Shown here piece after piece: positions 7,327 through 14,341 of a stretch of DNA of 26,847 nucleotides. The notes under the pieces were generated by a model. It was not told where the DNA came from. It saw nothing but the letters and a program-made list of their open reading frames with translations, and searched no databases. Location: NCBI GenBank assembly GCA_910588935.1, contig CAJUSM010000038.1, positions 1 to 26,847 on the forward strand, in the 5' to 3' direction. The DNA is from an uncultured Oscillospiraceae bacterium (GTDB taxonomy: Bacteria > Bacillota > Clostridia > Oscillospirales > Acutalibacteraceae). Each line of letters begins with the position of its first letter. Position 1 is the first letter of the stretch. Position numbers and translations under genes: made by a program.

Positions 7327-8147
7327 AAGCAGCATACACAGGCTGGACCTGGATACACGGCGATGCGGACATTGCCAAAAAGCAGCTGGAGCAAAGCTTT
7401 AAGGAGTGCAAATTTTTGGGCTACGACACGGTGGAGAACTTTGCCTTTATCCGGGACTACTATAAGGATGATCCCAGCGAGCTAAAGCGGCTGGCCGAGT
7501 CCTGCGGGGTAGAGCTGGTAAACCTGTACGGCCATTTTACCCTGGATGTGGAGGAATCTCTGAAAACCGCCATGGAGCAGGTGGATTTTCTCAGCGAAAT
7601 TGGGGGCAAATGGTATAACTGCCAGCATGGCGGCTTTGGGGAGGCCCCCTACGAGCGGCCTACCGACCCTGCCATGATTGACAAGATCTGCGAGATTGTC
7701 AACCGGCTGGGCGAGTACGCGAAGGCGAAAGGGGTAACCGTGTGTTTTCATCCCCACTTTGGCACCTGCGTGTTTAGCCAAAGCGATATTGACTACTTTG
7801 CCGCCCATACCAAGCCGGAATATGTTTCATTTTGCCTAGACACCGCCCATACCACCCTGGCCGGCATGAATCCCGCCGCCCTCATCCGGCAGGTTGGGAA
7901 CCGCATTGCCTACATGCACCTAAAGGATGTGGACAGCTACGCCCTTTCCAAGGCGGAGGGAAGAGAGAAAATGGCCTCGTTCCGGGCCCTTGGCCATGGT
8001 ACGGTAAACTTTCCAGAGGTAAAAGCCGCCCTGGAAGAGGTGGGCTATGACGGCGTGCTCTGCGTAGAGCTGGACCGGCCGGAAGTCTGCAATTTCCACT
8101 CGGCAGAGGTTTCTCGGATCTATATGCGGGATGTTTTGGGAATTTAA
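7323..8147 (+). CDS. IolE-like sugar isomerase/epimerase (TIM barrel)
   Basis: A 274-residue protein of the xylose isomerase-like TIM-barrel superfamily (AP endonuclease 2 fold), which includes IolE, sugar phosphate isomerases and keto-sugar epimerases. Likely metal ligands are HPHFGT (His143/His145, as in IolE-type proteins), LDTAH (Asp173), MHLKDVD (His199) and CVELD (Glu249). No signal peptide is seen, so it is cytoplasmic. The ATG at 7323 follows an AAAGGAAG site and overlaps the stop of the methyltransferase remnant. A Gfo/Idh/MocA oxidoreductase beside such an isomerase is a recurring pair in inositol and keto-glycoside pathways, so it probably acts on that enzyme's product. The substrate is unknown. 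Confidence 0.85.
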   Translation: MKAAYTGWTWIHGDADIAKKQLEQSFKECKFLGYDTVENFAFIRDYYKDDPSELKRLAESCGVELVNLYGHFTLDVEESLKTAMEQVDFLSEIGGKWYNCQHGGFGEAPYERPTDPAMIDKICEIVNRLGEYAKAKGVTVCFHPHFGTCVFSQSDIDYFAAHTKPEYVSFCLDTAHTTLAGMNPAALIRQVGNRIAYMHLKDVDSYALSKAEGREKMASFRALGHGTVNFPEVKAALEEVGYDGVLCVELDRPEVCNFHSAEVSRIYMRDVLGI

Positions 8148-8186
8148 GGCCATTCATCATAAAATTAAGATAAAAGGAGCAAAATT

Positions 8187-9341
8187 ATGCAGGATAAATA
8201 TCTCGGGCTCACTCCTCCTATGGGCTGGAATTCCTGGAATACCTTTACCTGGAACATTAACGAGGCCCTTATCCGGGAAACCGCCGACGCCATGGTTTCT
8301 TCCGGGCTAAAGGACGCTGGGTACCAGTATGTGGTAATTGATGACTGCTGGAGCCTGAAGCAGCGGGACCAGAACGGCTGCCTGGTGGCGGACCCAGAAA
8401 AGTTTCCCAACGGCATGAAGGCCGTGGCCGACTATGTTCATAGCAAGGGCTTAAAATTTGGCATGTATTCCTGCGACGGCACCCACACCTGTGCCGGGTA
8501 TCCCGGCAGTTTTGAGCATGAGTTTCAGGATGCCGAAACCTTTGCCTCTTGGGGTGTGGACTACCTGAAGTACGACAACTGCTACAAGCCCAGGCATATG
8601 GAGGGGGAAATGCTCTACAAGCGCATGTCCCTTGCCCTGCGCAACTGCGGCCGGGACATCCTGTTTTCCGCCTGCAACTGGGGCGCGGACGGGGTGCATG
8701 GGTGGATTCAGGGCTCTGGGGCCCAGCTTTTCCGTTCTACCGGGGATATTCAGGACAATTGGGAATCTATAAAAAACCTGGCGCTCTCTCAGATGGATAA
8801 GATGGCCTATTCTGGGCCTTACTGCCACAACGACATTGATATGCTGGTGGTGGGAATGCATGGGGGCAGCAATAACGAGTTTATTGGCACGCTGGGCGGC
8901 TGCACAGACGAGGAGTACCGCACCCACTTCTCGCTGTGGGCCATTATGAACTCCCCGCTGATGATTGGCTGTGACATCCGTTCTATGAGCAGCATTACCA
9001 GAGAGACCCTGACAAACCCGGATATTATTGCCATTAACCAGGATATGGAGTGCAGAGGCCCCTATGTGGTGCCTGGCAACGACCCGGCGGCCATGATGTC
9101 GCTGGTGAAGCCTATGGGCGATGGAAGCCTGGCCATTGGCATGTTTAACCTGGGGGACAAGAAGGGCGAGCTCTCCCTGCAGTTTTGGGATATGGGCATT
9201 CCCGCGGCGGCGGGAATGGGCCTAGAGCTGTACGACTGCTGGGCCAGGAAAACCGAGGGCGTGTTTGACCAGCGCTATGCCGCCCAGATTGAACCCCATG
9301 GCTGCAGGATGTTCCGGGCAAAGCTGGTTAAGGTCCGGTGA
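8187..9341 (+). CDS. GH27 alpha-galactosidase family protein
   Basis: A 384-residue glycoside hydrolase. The N-terminal GLTPPMGWNSWNTF and VVIDDCW are GH27 hallmarks. YLKYDNC carries the predicted nucleophile Asp130 and FRSTGDIQDNW the predicted acid/base Asp187, at nearly the same spacing as in plant GH27 enzymes. WAIMNSPLMIG and an all-beta C-terminal domain complete the fold. GH27 members hydrolyse terminal alpha-galactosides (some alpha-N-acetylgalactosaminides) with retention. There is no signal peptide, so the substrate must be imported. RBS AAAAGGAG precedes the ATG. It follows the oxidoreductase and isomerase genes and overlaps the next small gene by 4 bases. Confidence 0.93.
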   Translation: MQDKYLGLTPPMGWNSWNTFTWNINEALIRETADAMVSSGLKDAGYQYVVIDDCWSLKQRDQNGCLVADPEKFPNGMKAVADYVHSKGLKFGMYSCDGTHTCAGYPGSFEHEFQDAETFASWGVDYLKYDNCYKPRHMEGEMLYKRMSLALRNCGRDILFSACNWGADGVHGWIQGSGAQLFRSTGDIQDNWESIKNLALSQMDKMAYSGPYCHNDIDMLVVGMHGGSNNEFIGTLGGCTDEEYRTHFSLWAIMNSPLMIGCDIRSMSSITRETLTNPDIIAINQDMECRGPYVVPGNDPAAMMSLVKPMGDGSLAIGMFNLGDKKGELSLQFWDMGIPAAAGMGLELYDCWARKTEGVFDQRYAAQIEPHGCRMFRAKLVKVR

Positions 9342-9541
9342 GCAATTACCTTACCTGCAGGCGGTGCGGGGCAAAGCTTGGCCAGGACGACCGGGCAATT
9401 TACTGGAAACTGGTCAACCGGGGCGCGGAAGATTTCCTCTGCATTGGCTGTTTGGCGGAGTACTTTAAGTGCCCAAAAGAGGAGATTGAAAAGCGTATCC
9501 GGTATTACCGAGAGAGCGGAACCTGCACGCTGTTTCGGTAG
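9338..9541 (+). CDS. small Cys-rich (zinc-ribbon-like) protein
   Basis: A 67-residue protein I do not recognise. It starts with GTG inside the GH27 stop region (GTGA, 4-base overlap), so it is probably translated by coupling. Two cysteine pairs are visible, CRRCG at residues 7-11 and CIGC at 35-38, plus single cysteines at about 45 and 63. A zinc-ribbon-like fold is therefore likely. The middle part (KEEIEKRIRYYRESG) is charged and probably helical. It is too short to be an enzyme on its own. An adaptor, DNA-binding or metal-sensing role in the sugar locus is possible but unsupported. Confidence 0.75.
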   Translation: MSNYLTCRRCGAKLGQDDRAIYWKLVNRGAEDFLCIGCLAEYFKCPKEEIEKRIRYYRESGTCTLFR

Positions 9542-9559
9542 GGCTGCGGCTAGCCGGGC

Positions 9560-9661
9560 CATTTTGCGGGGCAAAATGAGGGGGCCCCGAAAGGGGCTCC
9601 CAGTTTATTTCGCGGTTTTTGCGAAATAATTGCCCGGCGTCCCTTTTTATGCCGGGGGCAA
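9560..9661 (+). terminator. four tandem hairpins, likely terminator of the sugar locus
   Basis: Four stem-loops follow one another: CATTTTGC/GCAAAATG with a GGG loop (9560-9578); a 9-bp GC stem with a GAAA tetraloop and one G-T pair (9580-9601), followed by AGTTTATTT; ATTTCGC/GCGAAAT (9607-9627); and TTGCC-CGGC/GCCG-GG-GGCAA with a 2-base bulge (9630-9661). The second plus its T-rich tail best fits an intrinsic terminator. The fourth ends 11 bases before the next promoter. Confidence 0.6.
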
Positions 9662-9672
9662 CAGGGGATTGC

Positions 9673-9701
9673 TTTACTGGGTGGGAAGAATGGGGTATAA
9701 T
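9673..9701 (+). promoter_or_regulatory. sigma-A promoter of the XRE gene
   Basis: TTTACT, 17 bases, TATAAT. The predicted start is near 9708, only about 25 bases before the ATG at 9733. Confidence 0.7.
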
Positions 9702-9732
9702 GGGGAAAAACAAACAGAAGGAGCGATCCCAT

Positions 9733-10173
9733 ATGGAAGTCAAAGATATTATTCTGAAACTGAGGACAAAGCAGGGCCTTTCCCAAGACGAGCTGGCCCA
9801 AAAGGTTTTCGTAACCCGCCAAGCGGTAAGCCGCTGGGAAAACGGAGAAACCCAGCCCGGTACGGAAACCCTAAAGCTGCTCTCCAAGCTTTTCGATGTA
9901 TCCATTAACACGCTGCTTGGCTCTCCCCGCCAGCTGATCTGCCAGTGCTGCGGGATGCCCCTGGAGGATAGCTCCATCAGCCGGGAGACGGATGGCAGCT
10001 TTAACGAGGAATACTGCAAATGGTGCTATACAGATGGCAAGTTTGTGTACAGCACTATGGACGAGCTGCTGGATTTTCTGGCGGATCATATGTCTAATGA
10101 AAGCTTTCCCTCCCACCAGGCCCGGGACTATTTTGCCCAGCAGCTGCCAAAGCTCCGGCACTGGGCAAAATAA
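9733..10173 (+). CDS. XRE-family regulator fused to a putative zinc ribbon
   Basis: A 146-residue protein. Residues 1-60 form an XRE/Cro helix-turn-helix (LRTKQGLSQDELAQKVFVTR, then QAVSRWENGETQP). The rest matches the putative zinc ribbon domain (PF12674 type): CQCCGMPLED, DGSFNEEYCKWCYTDGKF, then a helical end. It is probably a zinc-dependent or redox-responsive transcription regulator. The frame is open back to 9619, but the ATG at 9733 has AAGGAG 9 bases upstream and lies just behind a good promoter. It stands alone between the sugar genes and the bile salt hydrolase; either could be its target, which is inference. Confidence 0.85.
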   Translation: MEVKDIILKLRTKQGLSQDELAQKVFVTRQAVSRWENGETQPGTETLKLLSKLFDVSINTLLGSPRQLICQCCGMPLEDSSISRETDGSFNEEYCKWCYTDGKFVYSTMDELLDFLADHMSNESFPSHQARDYFAQQLPKLRHWAK

Positions 10174-10220
10174 ACGCCCCAGCGTCCCCGTTGTTTTCGC
10201 CTGCCGGGAATAACCCGCCT

Positions 10221-10260
10221 GCAGTTCAATATAATAATACAGGAATGAAAAAAGAACTGC
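10221..10260 (+). promoter_or_regulatory. -10 element and inverted repeat before the bile salt hydrolase
   Basis: A TATAAT at 10230-10235 has no good -35 at the usual distance. It sits inside an inverted repeat GCAGTTC (10221-10227) / GAACTGC (10254-10260), which could be an operator or a leader stem. A regulated promoter that needs an activator would fit a poor -35, but this is inference. Confidence 0.4.
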
Positions 10261-10278
10261 GCGAAAGGGTGAACGCGG

Positions 10279-11253
10279 ATGTGTACCTGCATGACAATGA
10301 AGACCCAGGATGTTTACTTTGGGCGGACGCTGGATTTGGACTACCGGTTTGGAGAACGGGTGGTAATCACGCCCCGGAATTATTCCTTTGCCCTAAAATC
10401 AGGGGATTCCTTTGAAACCTGGTATGCCATGGTGGGCATGGCCACTGTGGCGGAGGGGTACCCTTTATATGCCGAGGCCACCAACGAAAAGGGCCTTTCC
10501 ATGGCTGGTCTGTATTTTCCGGAAAACGCCTGGTATGGCCATATAGCCCCAGGTAAGCGGAATTTGGCGCCTTACGAGTTTATCCCCTGGGTGGTGGGCA
10601 GCTTTGCCCAAGTAAAAGAGCTGCGCCGGGAACTGGACCAGGTGTGGATTACCGATATGGCCTTTTCCCACAATATGCCGGTTGCCCCTCTTCATTGGAT
10701 GGTCAGCGATGGCAGGGAGTCGGTGGTGGTAGAGCAAACCAGGGAGGGGCTGCATGTGTACGACAATCCTGCCGGGGTGCTAACCAATAACCCGGCCTTT
10801 CCCTACCACCAGATGAACCTAAACAACTATATGAACCTTACCTGTCAGCCTCCGCAAAACCGGTTTTCCAAGGTCCTGTCCTTAAAGGCCTATGGCAGCG
10901 GCATGGGGGCCATTGGCCTGCCAGGAGATGATTCTCCCAGCTCCCGCTTTGTAAAGGCCTGCTTTTTAAAGGCCAATTCCCAGTGCCAAGGGGACGACGA
11001 AAGCTCGGTGGCTCAATTTTTTCATATTTTAGACAGTGTCTCTGTGGTTAGGGGATCTTCTGTGGTACAGGACAAGGAGTGCAATATTACCACCTATGCC
11101 TGCTGTACCAACGCCACCCGAGGGGTATACTATTACAAAACCTACAGCAACAACCAGCTTACCGCTGTACGGATGACAGAGGAAAATAAAAACGCGGAAA
11201 AGCTTTCTATTTACGAGCTGGAGGAGCGCCAGCAGATCCACTATATGAATTAA
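10279..11253 (+). CDS. bile salt hydrolase (choloylglycine hydrolase family)
   Basis: A 324-residue Ntn hydrolase that should deconjugate glycine or taurine from bile salts. All usual active-site residues are present in order: Cys2 nucleophile (MCTC), Arg16, Asp19 (RTLD), Asn69 (NEKGLSMAGL), Asn170 (GVLTNNPAF) and Arg223 (SSRF). It aligns well with the Clostridium perfringens enzyme as I recall it, including LHWMVSDG, VVEQT and FFHILDSVSVVRGS. Penicillin V acylase is the alternative within the family, but the overall match favours bile salts. Because Cys2 must become N-terminal after Met removal, the ATG at 10279 is fixed; AAAGGGTG precedes it. There is no signal peptide, so it is intracellular. 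It indicates a vertebrate gut habitat. Confidence 0.9.
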   Translation: MCTCMTMKTQDVYFGRTLDLDYRFGERVVITPRNYSFALKSGDSFETWYAMVGMATVAEGYPLYAEATNEKGLSMAGLYFPENAWYGHIAPGKRNLAPYEFIPWVVGSFAQVKELRRELDQVWITDMAFSHNMPVAPLHWMVSDGRESVVVEQTREGLHVYDNPAGVLTNNPAFPYHQMNLNNYMNLTCQPPQNRFSKVLSLKAYGSGMGAIGLPGDDSPSSRFVKACFLKANSQCQGDDESSVAQFFHILDSVSVVRGSSVVQDKECNITTYACCTNATRGVYYYKTYSNNQLTAVRMTEENKNAEKLSIYELEERQQIHYMN

Positions 11254-11391
11254 GGGCTGTTCTCCCATATGGCTCCCCGGGCCAGGCCCTACCGAAATCG
11301 GCAATCACTGCCGTTAGAGCACTATAAAATCACTTGAACAATACCCCGCTTTGAAGGGCGGCTATAGTTCTATGCGACAGGAGTTTTTAAA

Positions 11392-12240
11392 ATGCTCATT
11401 GATATGCACACCCATGCCTTTCCCCAAAAAATTGCGGCCTCTACGCTGGAAAAGCTAAGTGCCGCCAGCCACACCCGTCCCTTTACCAACGGCACCTCTG
11501 CCGGCCTAGAGGCCTCTATGCGCCGGGCTGGCCTGGATGTTTCCCTGGTGCTGCCTGTGGCTACCGCGGCCCGGCAGGTGGAGCATATCAACGACTCTGC
11601 CGCCCAGATGAACCAGGCCTTTGCCCAAACCGGCATTTTTTCCTTTGGCTGTATTCACCCCGACTTTGAAGGGTGGAGAGCAGAGCTGAAGCGGGTGAAG
11701 AGCCTGGGCCTAAAGGGCATTAAGCTCCACCCTGTGTACCAGAACGTGGATTTTGATGACCCCAGATACCTGCGCATTCTCTGCTATGCCGGAGAGCTGG
11801 GCCTTGTGGTTGTTACCCATGCCGGGCTGGATGTGGGATTTCCCGGGGTAGTGCGCTGCTCGCCGGCAATGGCCAGGCGGGCCCTGGCCCAAGCGGGCCC
11901 GGTAAAGCTGGTGCTGGCCCATATGGGCGGCTGGCGGTGCTGGGATGAGGTGCTGGAGCAGCTCCCGGGGACTGGCGCCTATATTGACACCAGCTTTTCT
12001 GTAGGGAAGATGTGCCCGCTGGAGGATGGGTATTATCGCCCGGAGGAGCTAGACCTTTTAGCCAGCCCGAGCTTTTTGAAGCTGGTAAGGGCCTTTGGGC
12101 CAGAGCGAGTGCTGTTTGGCAGCGACAGCCCCTGGAGCGGCCAAAAGGAGAGCCTGGCATGGGTAAGGGCTCAGCCTTTGGAGGCAGAGGAGAAAGCGGC
12201 GATTTTAGGCGGCAATGGGGAAAAGCTTTTGGGTTTATAG
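11392..12240 (+). CDS. amidohydrolase-2 family metal-dependent hydrolase
   Basis: A 282-residue TIM-barrel protein of the amidohydrolase 2 type (PF04909-like), a family of hydrolases and non-oxidative decarboxylases. Metal-site motifs are MHTH (His6, His8), KGIKLHPVYQ, VVTHAG, LAHMGG and FGSDSPW with the final metal-binding Asp. The family acts on many substrates (2-pyrone dicarboxylates, aromatic acids, uronates), and nothing here fixes one. An AGGAG site precedes the ATG. The 138 bases before it contain only weak -10-like sequences, so it may be read from the bile salt hydrolase transcript. The IS3 remnant lies about 170 bases downstream. Confidence 0.85.
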   Translation: MLIDMHTHAFPQKIAASTLEKLSAASHTRPFTNGTSAGLEASMRRAGLDVSLVLPVATAARQVEHINDSAAQMNQAFAQTGIFSFGCIHPDFEGWRAELKRVKSLGLKGIKLHPVYQNVDFDDPRYLRILCYAGELGLVVVTHAGLDVGFPGVVRCSPAMARRALAQAGPVKLVLAHMGGWRCWDEVLEQLPGTGAYIDTSFSVGKMCPLEDGYYRPEELDLLASPSFLKLVRAFGPERVLFGSDSPWSGQKESLAWVRAQPLEAEEKAAILGGNGEKLLGL

Positions 12241-12265
12241 GAAAACAGTAAAAAATATGTTCCCG

Positions 12266-12288
12266 TGGGATGTATACCCAGATTTTTT
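12266..12288 (+). terminator. weak terminator after the amidohydrolase
   Basis: A 4-bp stem TGGG/CCCA (12266-12280) is followed by GA and six T residues. The stem is short, so efficiency is doubtful. Nothing else is seen in 12289-12412. Confidence 0.3.
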
Positions 12289-12456
12289 AAGAGAACCTAG
12301 GAGGAATAGCCATCAGTTTAAAAGAAGCTTTGCTTTTTCTGAACTGCGTGAACTTATAACACGCCAAAAAAGAGCCTCTTATTGGAAACCAAGAGAGTGT
12401 GGGAAAGCTTTTAAAGTAACCCCAAAAAGTTCGACAAGGATTATCGCTAAAAAAGT

Positions 12457-13202
12457 TCAAGCATCCGAAAGGGCTTGTTGTCTGTGAAGCGCGGGCGGCA
12501 AGCCCTTCCGCTTTGCCTTGATACGGCGGTTGCTGTAGTAACAAGATATTCCAAGAGTTCCTTCTTGAAGTGTTCCATCGAATTGAACACATGGAGATAA
12601 AGCAGTTCACTTTTAAGAAGTTCAATCCTGCTCATGCCCAGATAATAATGCCAGCCCTGGTCGGAATGGAGAATCAGACCGGTTCTGTCCGGTATCTTCC
12701 CCAAAGCCTTGTCGGGCATAATCGTTATCATGCTCAGAACAGGCCGTCAGAGATCGTATAGAAGAGAAGATCCGGAGCAATCTTGCGGTTCAACGGTAGC
12801 CATAACATTCCTTGTTTTCGTGGTATATAGCCGTGACCTCTGCTTTTTCGGTTTCGTACTTGTCTAGACGGTCTATCCGTTTCAGATGGGAGAAGAAAGT
12901 TGCCCGAGGCAGATGAGCGATGGAAAGAAAATCTTCAGCTTGTGTTTTTGCCTCAGTTTTGAACTACCTGGGTGTTCCGCGCTAGCCTTGCTCGTCCTTC
13001 CAAAACCAAAGCTTGCAAGTTTTTCAGGTATTCGTTCTTTGCTTGCAGTCGCTGTACTTCAGCCAGTAAATCCTCTTCCACCACTTTCGGCGGCTTCTTT
13101 GGATGGTCTCTGAATAGCAAGCCCTTTCGGGCTTTCTCTCAGATAGATGCGGCCCGTGTTGAATTCCGGCGCGTATTTCTTGTTTGGAACTCCCTTTGGC
13201 AT
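12457..13202 (-). pseudogene. IS3-family transposase OrfA/OrfB remnant
   Basis: The minus strand starts MPKGVPNKKYAPEF, the IS150-type OrfA N-terminus, then jumps by deletion to RIYLRESPKGLAIQR. After a frameshift it continues with EEDLLAEVQRL, KNEYLKNLQALVLE. OrfB pieces follow in several frames: LSIAHLPRATF, AEVTAIYHEN, then after a large deletion the integrase-core piece TGLILHSDQGWHY (second catalytic Asp) and KSELLYL, MEHFKKELLEYL. A last frameshift leads to NRRIKAKRKGLPPALHR and the true stop at 12457-12459. At least two frameshifts, a stop and two deletions make it non-functional. Confidence 0.8.
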
Positions 13203-13211
13203 AAGAAATCA

Positions 13212-13254
13212 CCCCATTTGTTAGTCAGCATACCATACTGCCTAACAAATGGGG
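13212..13254 (-). promoter_or_regulatory. hairpin over the transposase ribosome-binding site
   Basis: A perfect 13-bp inverted repeat CCCCATTTGTTAG (13212-13224) / CTAACAAATGGGG (13242-13254) with a 17-base loop. On the minus strand the second arm ends in GGGG of the GGGGTGA site just before the OrfA ATG. In read-through RNA from ribF it would hide this site, a known self-limiting device of several IS elements. It could also act as a weak 3' barrier for the ribF transcript. Confidence 0.65.
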
Positions 13255-13282
13255 CGCGGTTCACGGGGAATATCTTTTCATT

Positions 13283-14227
13283 TTATTTTTTTCTCTCTGG
13301 CTGAATTACCGACTCCATAAAACGCTCTGGCGGCTGTCTTTTTGTGATGGCCTTAGCCTGGGCCGCGTTCCGCCCAATTTCTTCTTTTAACTGACTGAGA
13401 GAAGAAAATTTTGTTTCTGGCCGAATGAATTCCAACAAAAACAGCCTGACCCGCTTGCCGTAAAGATCCCCGGAAAACTCCGGCATCCAGGTTTCTGCCA
13501 GCACCCGGTCTGAGCCCACCGTGGGCTTTACGCCAATATTACACACGCCATAGTGGTACTTTCCTCCAATGCGGCACCAGGCCGCGTATACCCCGAACCG
13601 GGGCAGTACAAAATCGCCTGGCAGCGCCTGGTTAATGGTAGGCGTGCCTAAGCCTGTGCCAATATGATTGCCATGGATAACCTCCAGGGAAAAGCCAAAG
13701 GGCCTGCCCAGCAGACGGTTGGCCAAGGGGATGTCCCCCTGTTCTACAGCCTGGCGGATGCGGGTGGAGCTGATCTTTTGTCCCTCCAGGTTTACAGGCG
13801 GAACAACGGCAAGGGAGACTTGCTGCTTTTGGCAAAGGGCAGAAAGGAGCGCCGTATCCCCGGCAGCCCCCTGGCCAAACCGGAAATCGCTACCGCAGCA
13901 GAGCTGCCGGGCATTTAGGGCAGAAAACAGGATTTTTTGTACAAATTCCTCTGCCCCCATATCCTTTAGGGTGGAAAAATCCGCTGCGTACATCCGGGCG
14001 ATTCCGGCGGATTCCAGCAGCAGCCGTTTATCCCGGGGGGTAACCACTGCCGGACAGCCGGAAGGGCTTTGGGCAAAGGTGAACACGGCCGGCGTCAGGC
14101 CGGCGGCCTTTGCCCCGGTCACGGCTTGGCCTACCACTGCCATATGCCCCTGGTGGAGCCCGTCGAAGGTACCCAGCGCCAGGGAACAGGGCGGCTGGGG
14201 GGCAGAGAGGGTCGTGGGAATTTTCAT
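13283..14227 (-). CDS. ribF: bifunctional riboflavin kinase / FAD synthetase
   Basis: A 314-residue enzyme making FMN from riboflavin and FAD from FMN. The N-terminal adenylyltransferase domain shows LGTFDGLHQGH (nucleotide-binding HxGH) and SSTRIRQAVEQGD. The C-terminal riboflavin kinase domain starts near residue 180 (LLGRPFGFSLEV) with GLGTPTIN in place of the usual LGFPTAN, then YGVCNIGVKPTVG and an acidic/basic end. The start at 14227 (MKIPTTL) has AAAGGAG about 13 bases upstream, rather far. It is the last gene of the rimP operon and no proper terminator follows; a dead IS element abuts it 20 bases downstream. Confidence 0.93.
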   Translation of the reverse strand: MKIPTTLSAPQPPCSLALGTFDGLHQGHMAVVGQAVTGAKAAGLTPAVFTFAQSPSGCPAVVTPRDKRLLLESAGIARMYAADFSTLKDMGAEEFVQKILFSALNARQLCCGSDFRFGQGAAGDTALLSALCQKQQVSLAVVPPVNLEGQKISSTRIRQAVEQGDIPLANRLLGRPFGFSLEVIHGNHIGTGLGTPTINQALPGDFVLPRFGVYAAWCRIGGKYHYGVCNIGVKPTVGSDRVLAETWMPEFSGDLYGKRVRLFLLEFIRPETKFSSLSQLKEEIGRNAAQAKAITKRQPPERFMESVIQPERKK

Positions 14228-14296
14228 AGGGGGGAAAGCGCTCCTTTCAGGGGGATTTTAGGGGGTAACGCTGTTTGTTCTTATTATTAGGGGCGC

Positions 14297-14337
14297 GGCA
14301 GGCTAAAACCTGCCCCATTTTCCCTTTTTAAAGGGAA
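14297..14337 (-). promoter_or_regulatory. two hairpins between truB and ribF
   Basis: A 6-bp stem GGCAGG/CCTGCC (14297-14314) and an 8-bp stem TTCCCTTT/AAAGGGAA (14320-14337) fill much of the 114-base gap. They lack a T-run. They may reduce or stabilise downstream ribF expression; nothing known was recognised, and no FMN riboswitch core is visible. Confidence 0.4.
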
Positions 14338-14341
14338 GGGT

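Larger units (their letters stand above)
12414..13263 (-). mobile_element. decayed IS3-family (IS150-like) element
   Basis: About 850 bp with related ends. The right end, CCCCAAAAAGTTCGACA (12420-12436), and the left end, read on the minus strand from about 13254 as CCCCATTTGTTAGGCA, share the CCCCA...GTTnGnCA core of IS150-type ends. The element is oriented to the minus strand and lies 20 bases beyond the ribF stop. It is shorter than an intact IS150-like element (about 1.3-1.5 kb) and its transposase is broken, so it cannot move itself. Target duplications cannot be assigned with confidence. Confidence 0.75.

Noticed and set aside
11254..11391. Promoter between the bile salt hydrolase and amidohydrolase
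   Set aside because: TTGAAC and TATAGT are 23 bases apart and TATAAA lacks a -35; not good enough to list.
14228..14341. FMN riboswitch before ribF
   Set aside because: None of the conserved RFN core blocks could be found; only two simple hairpins.
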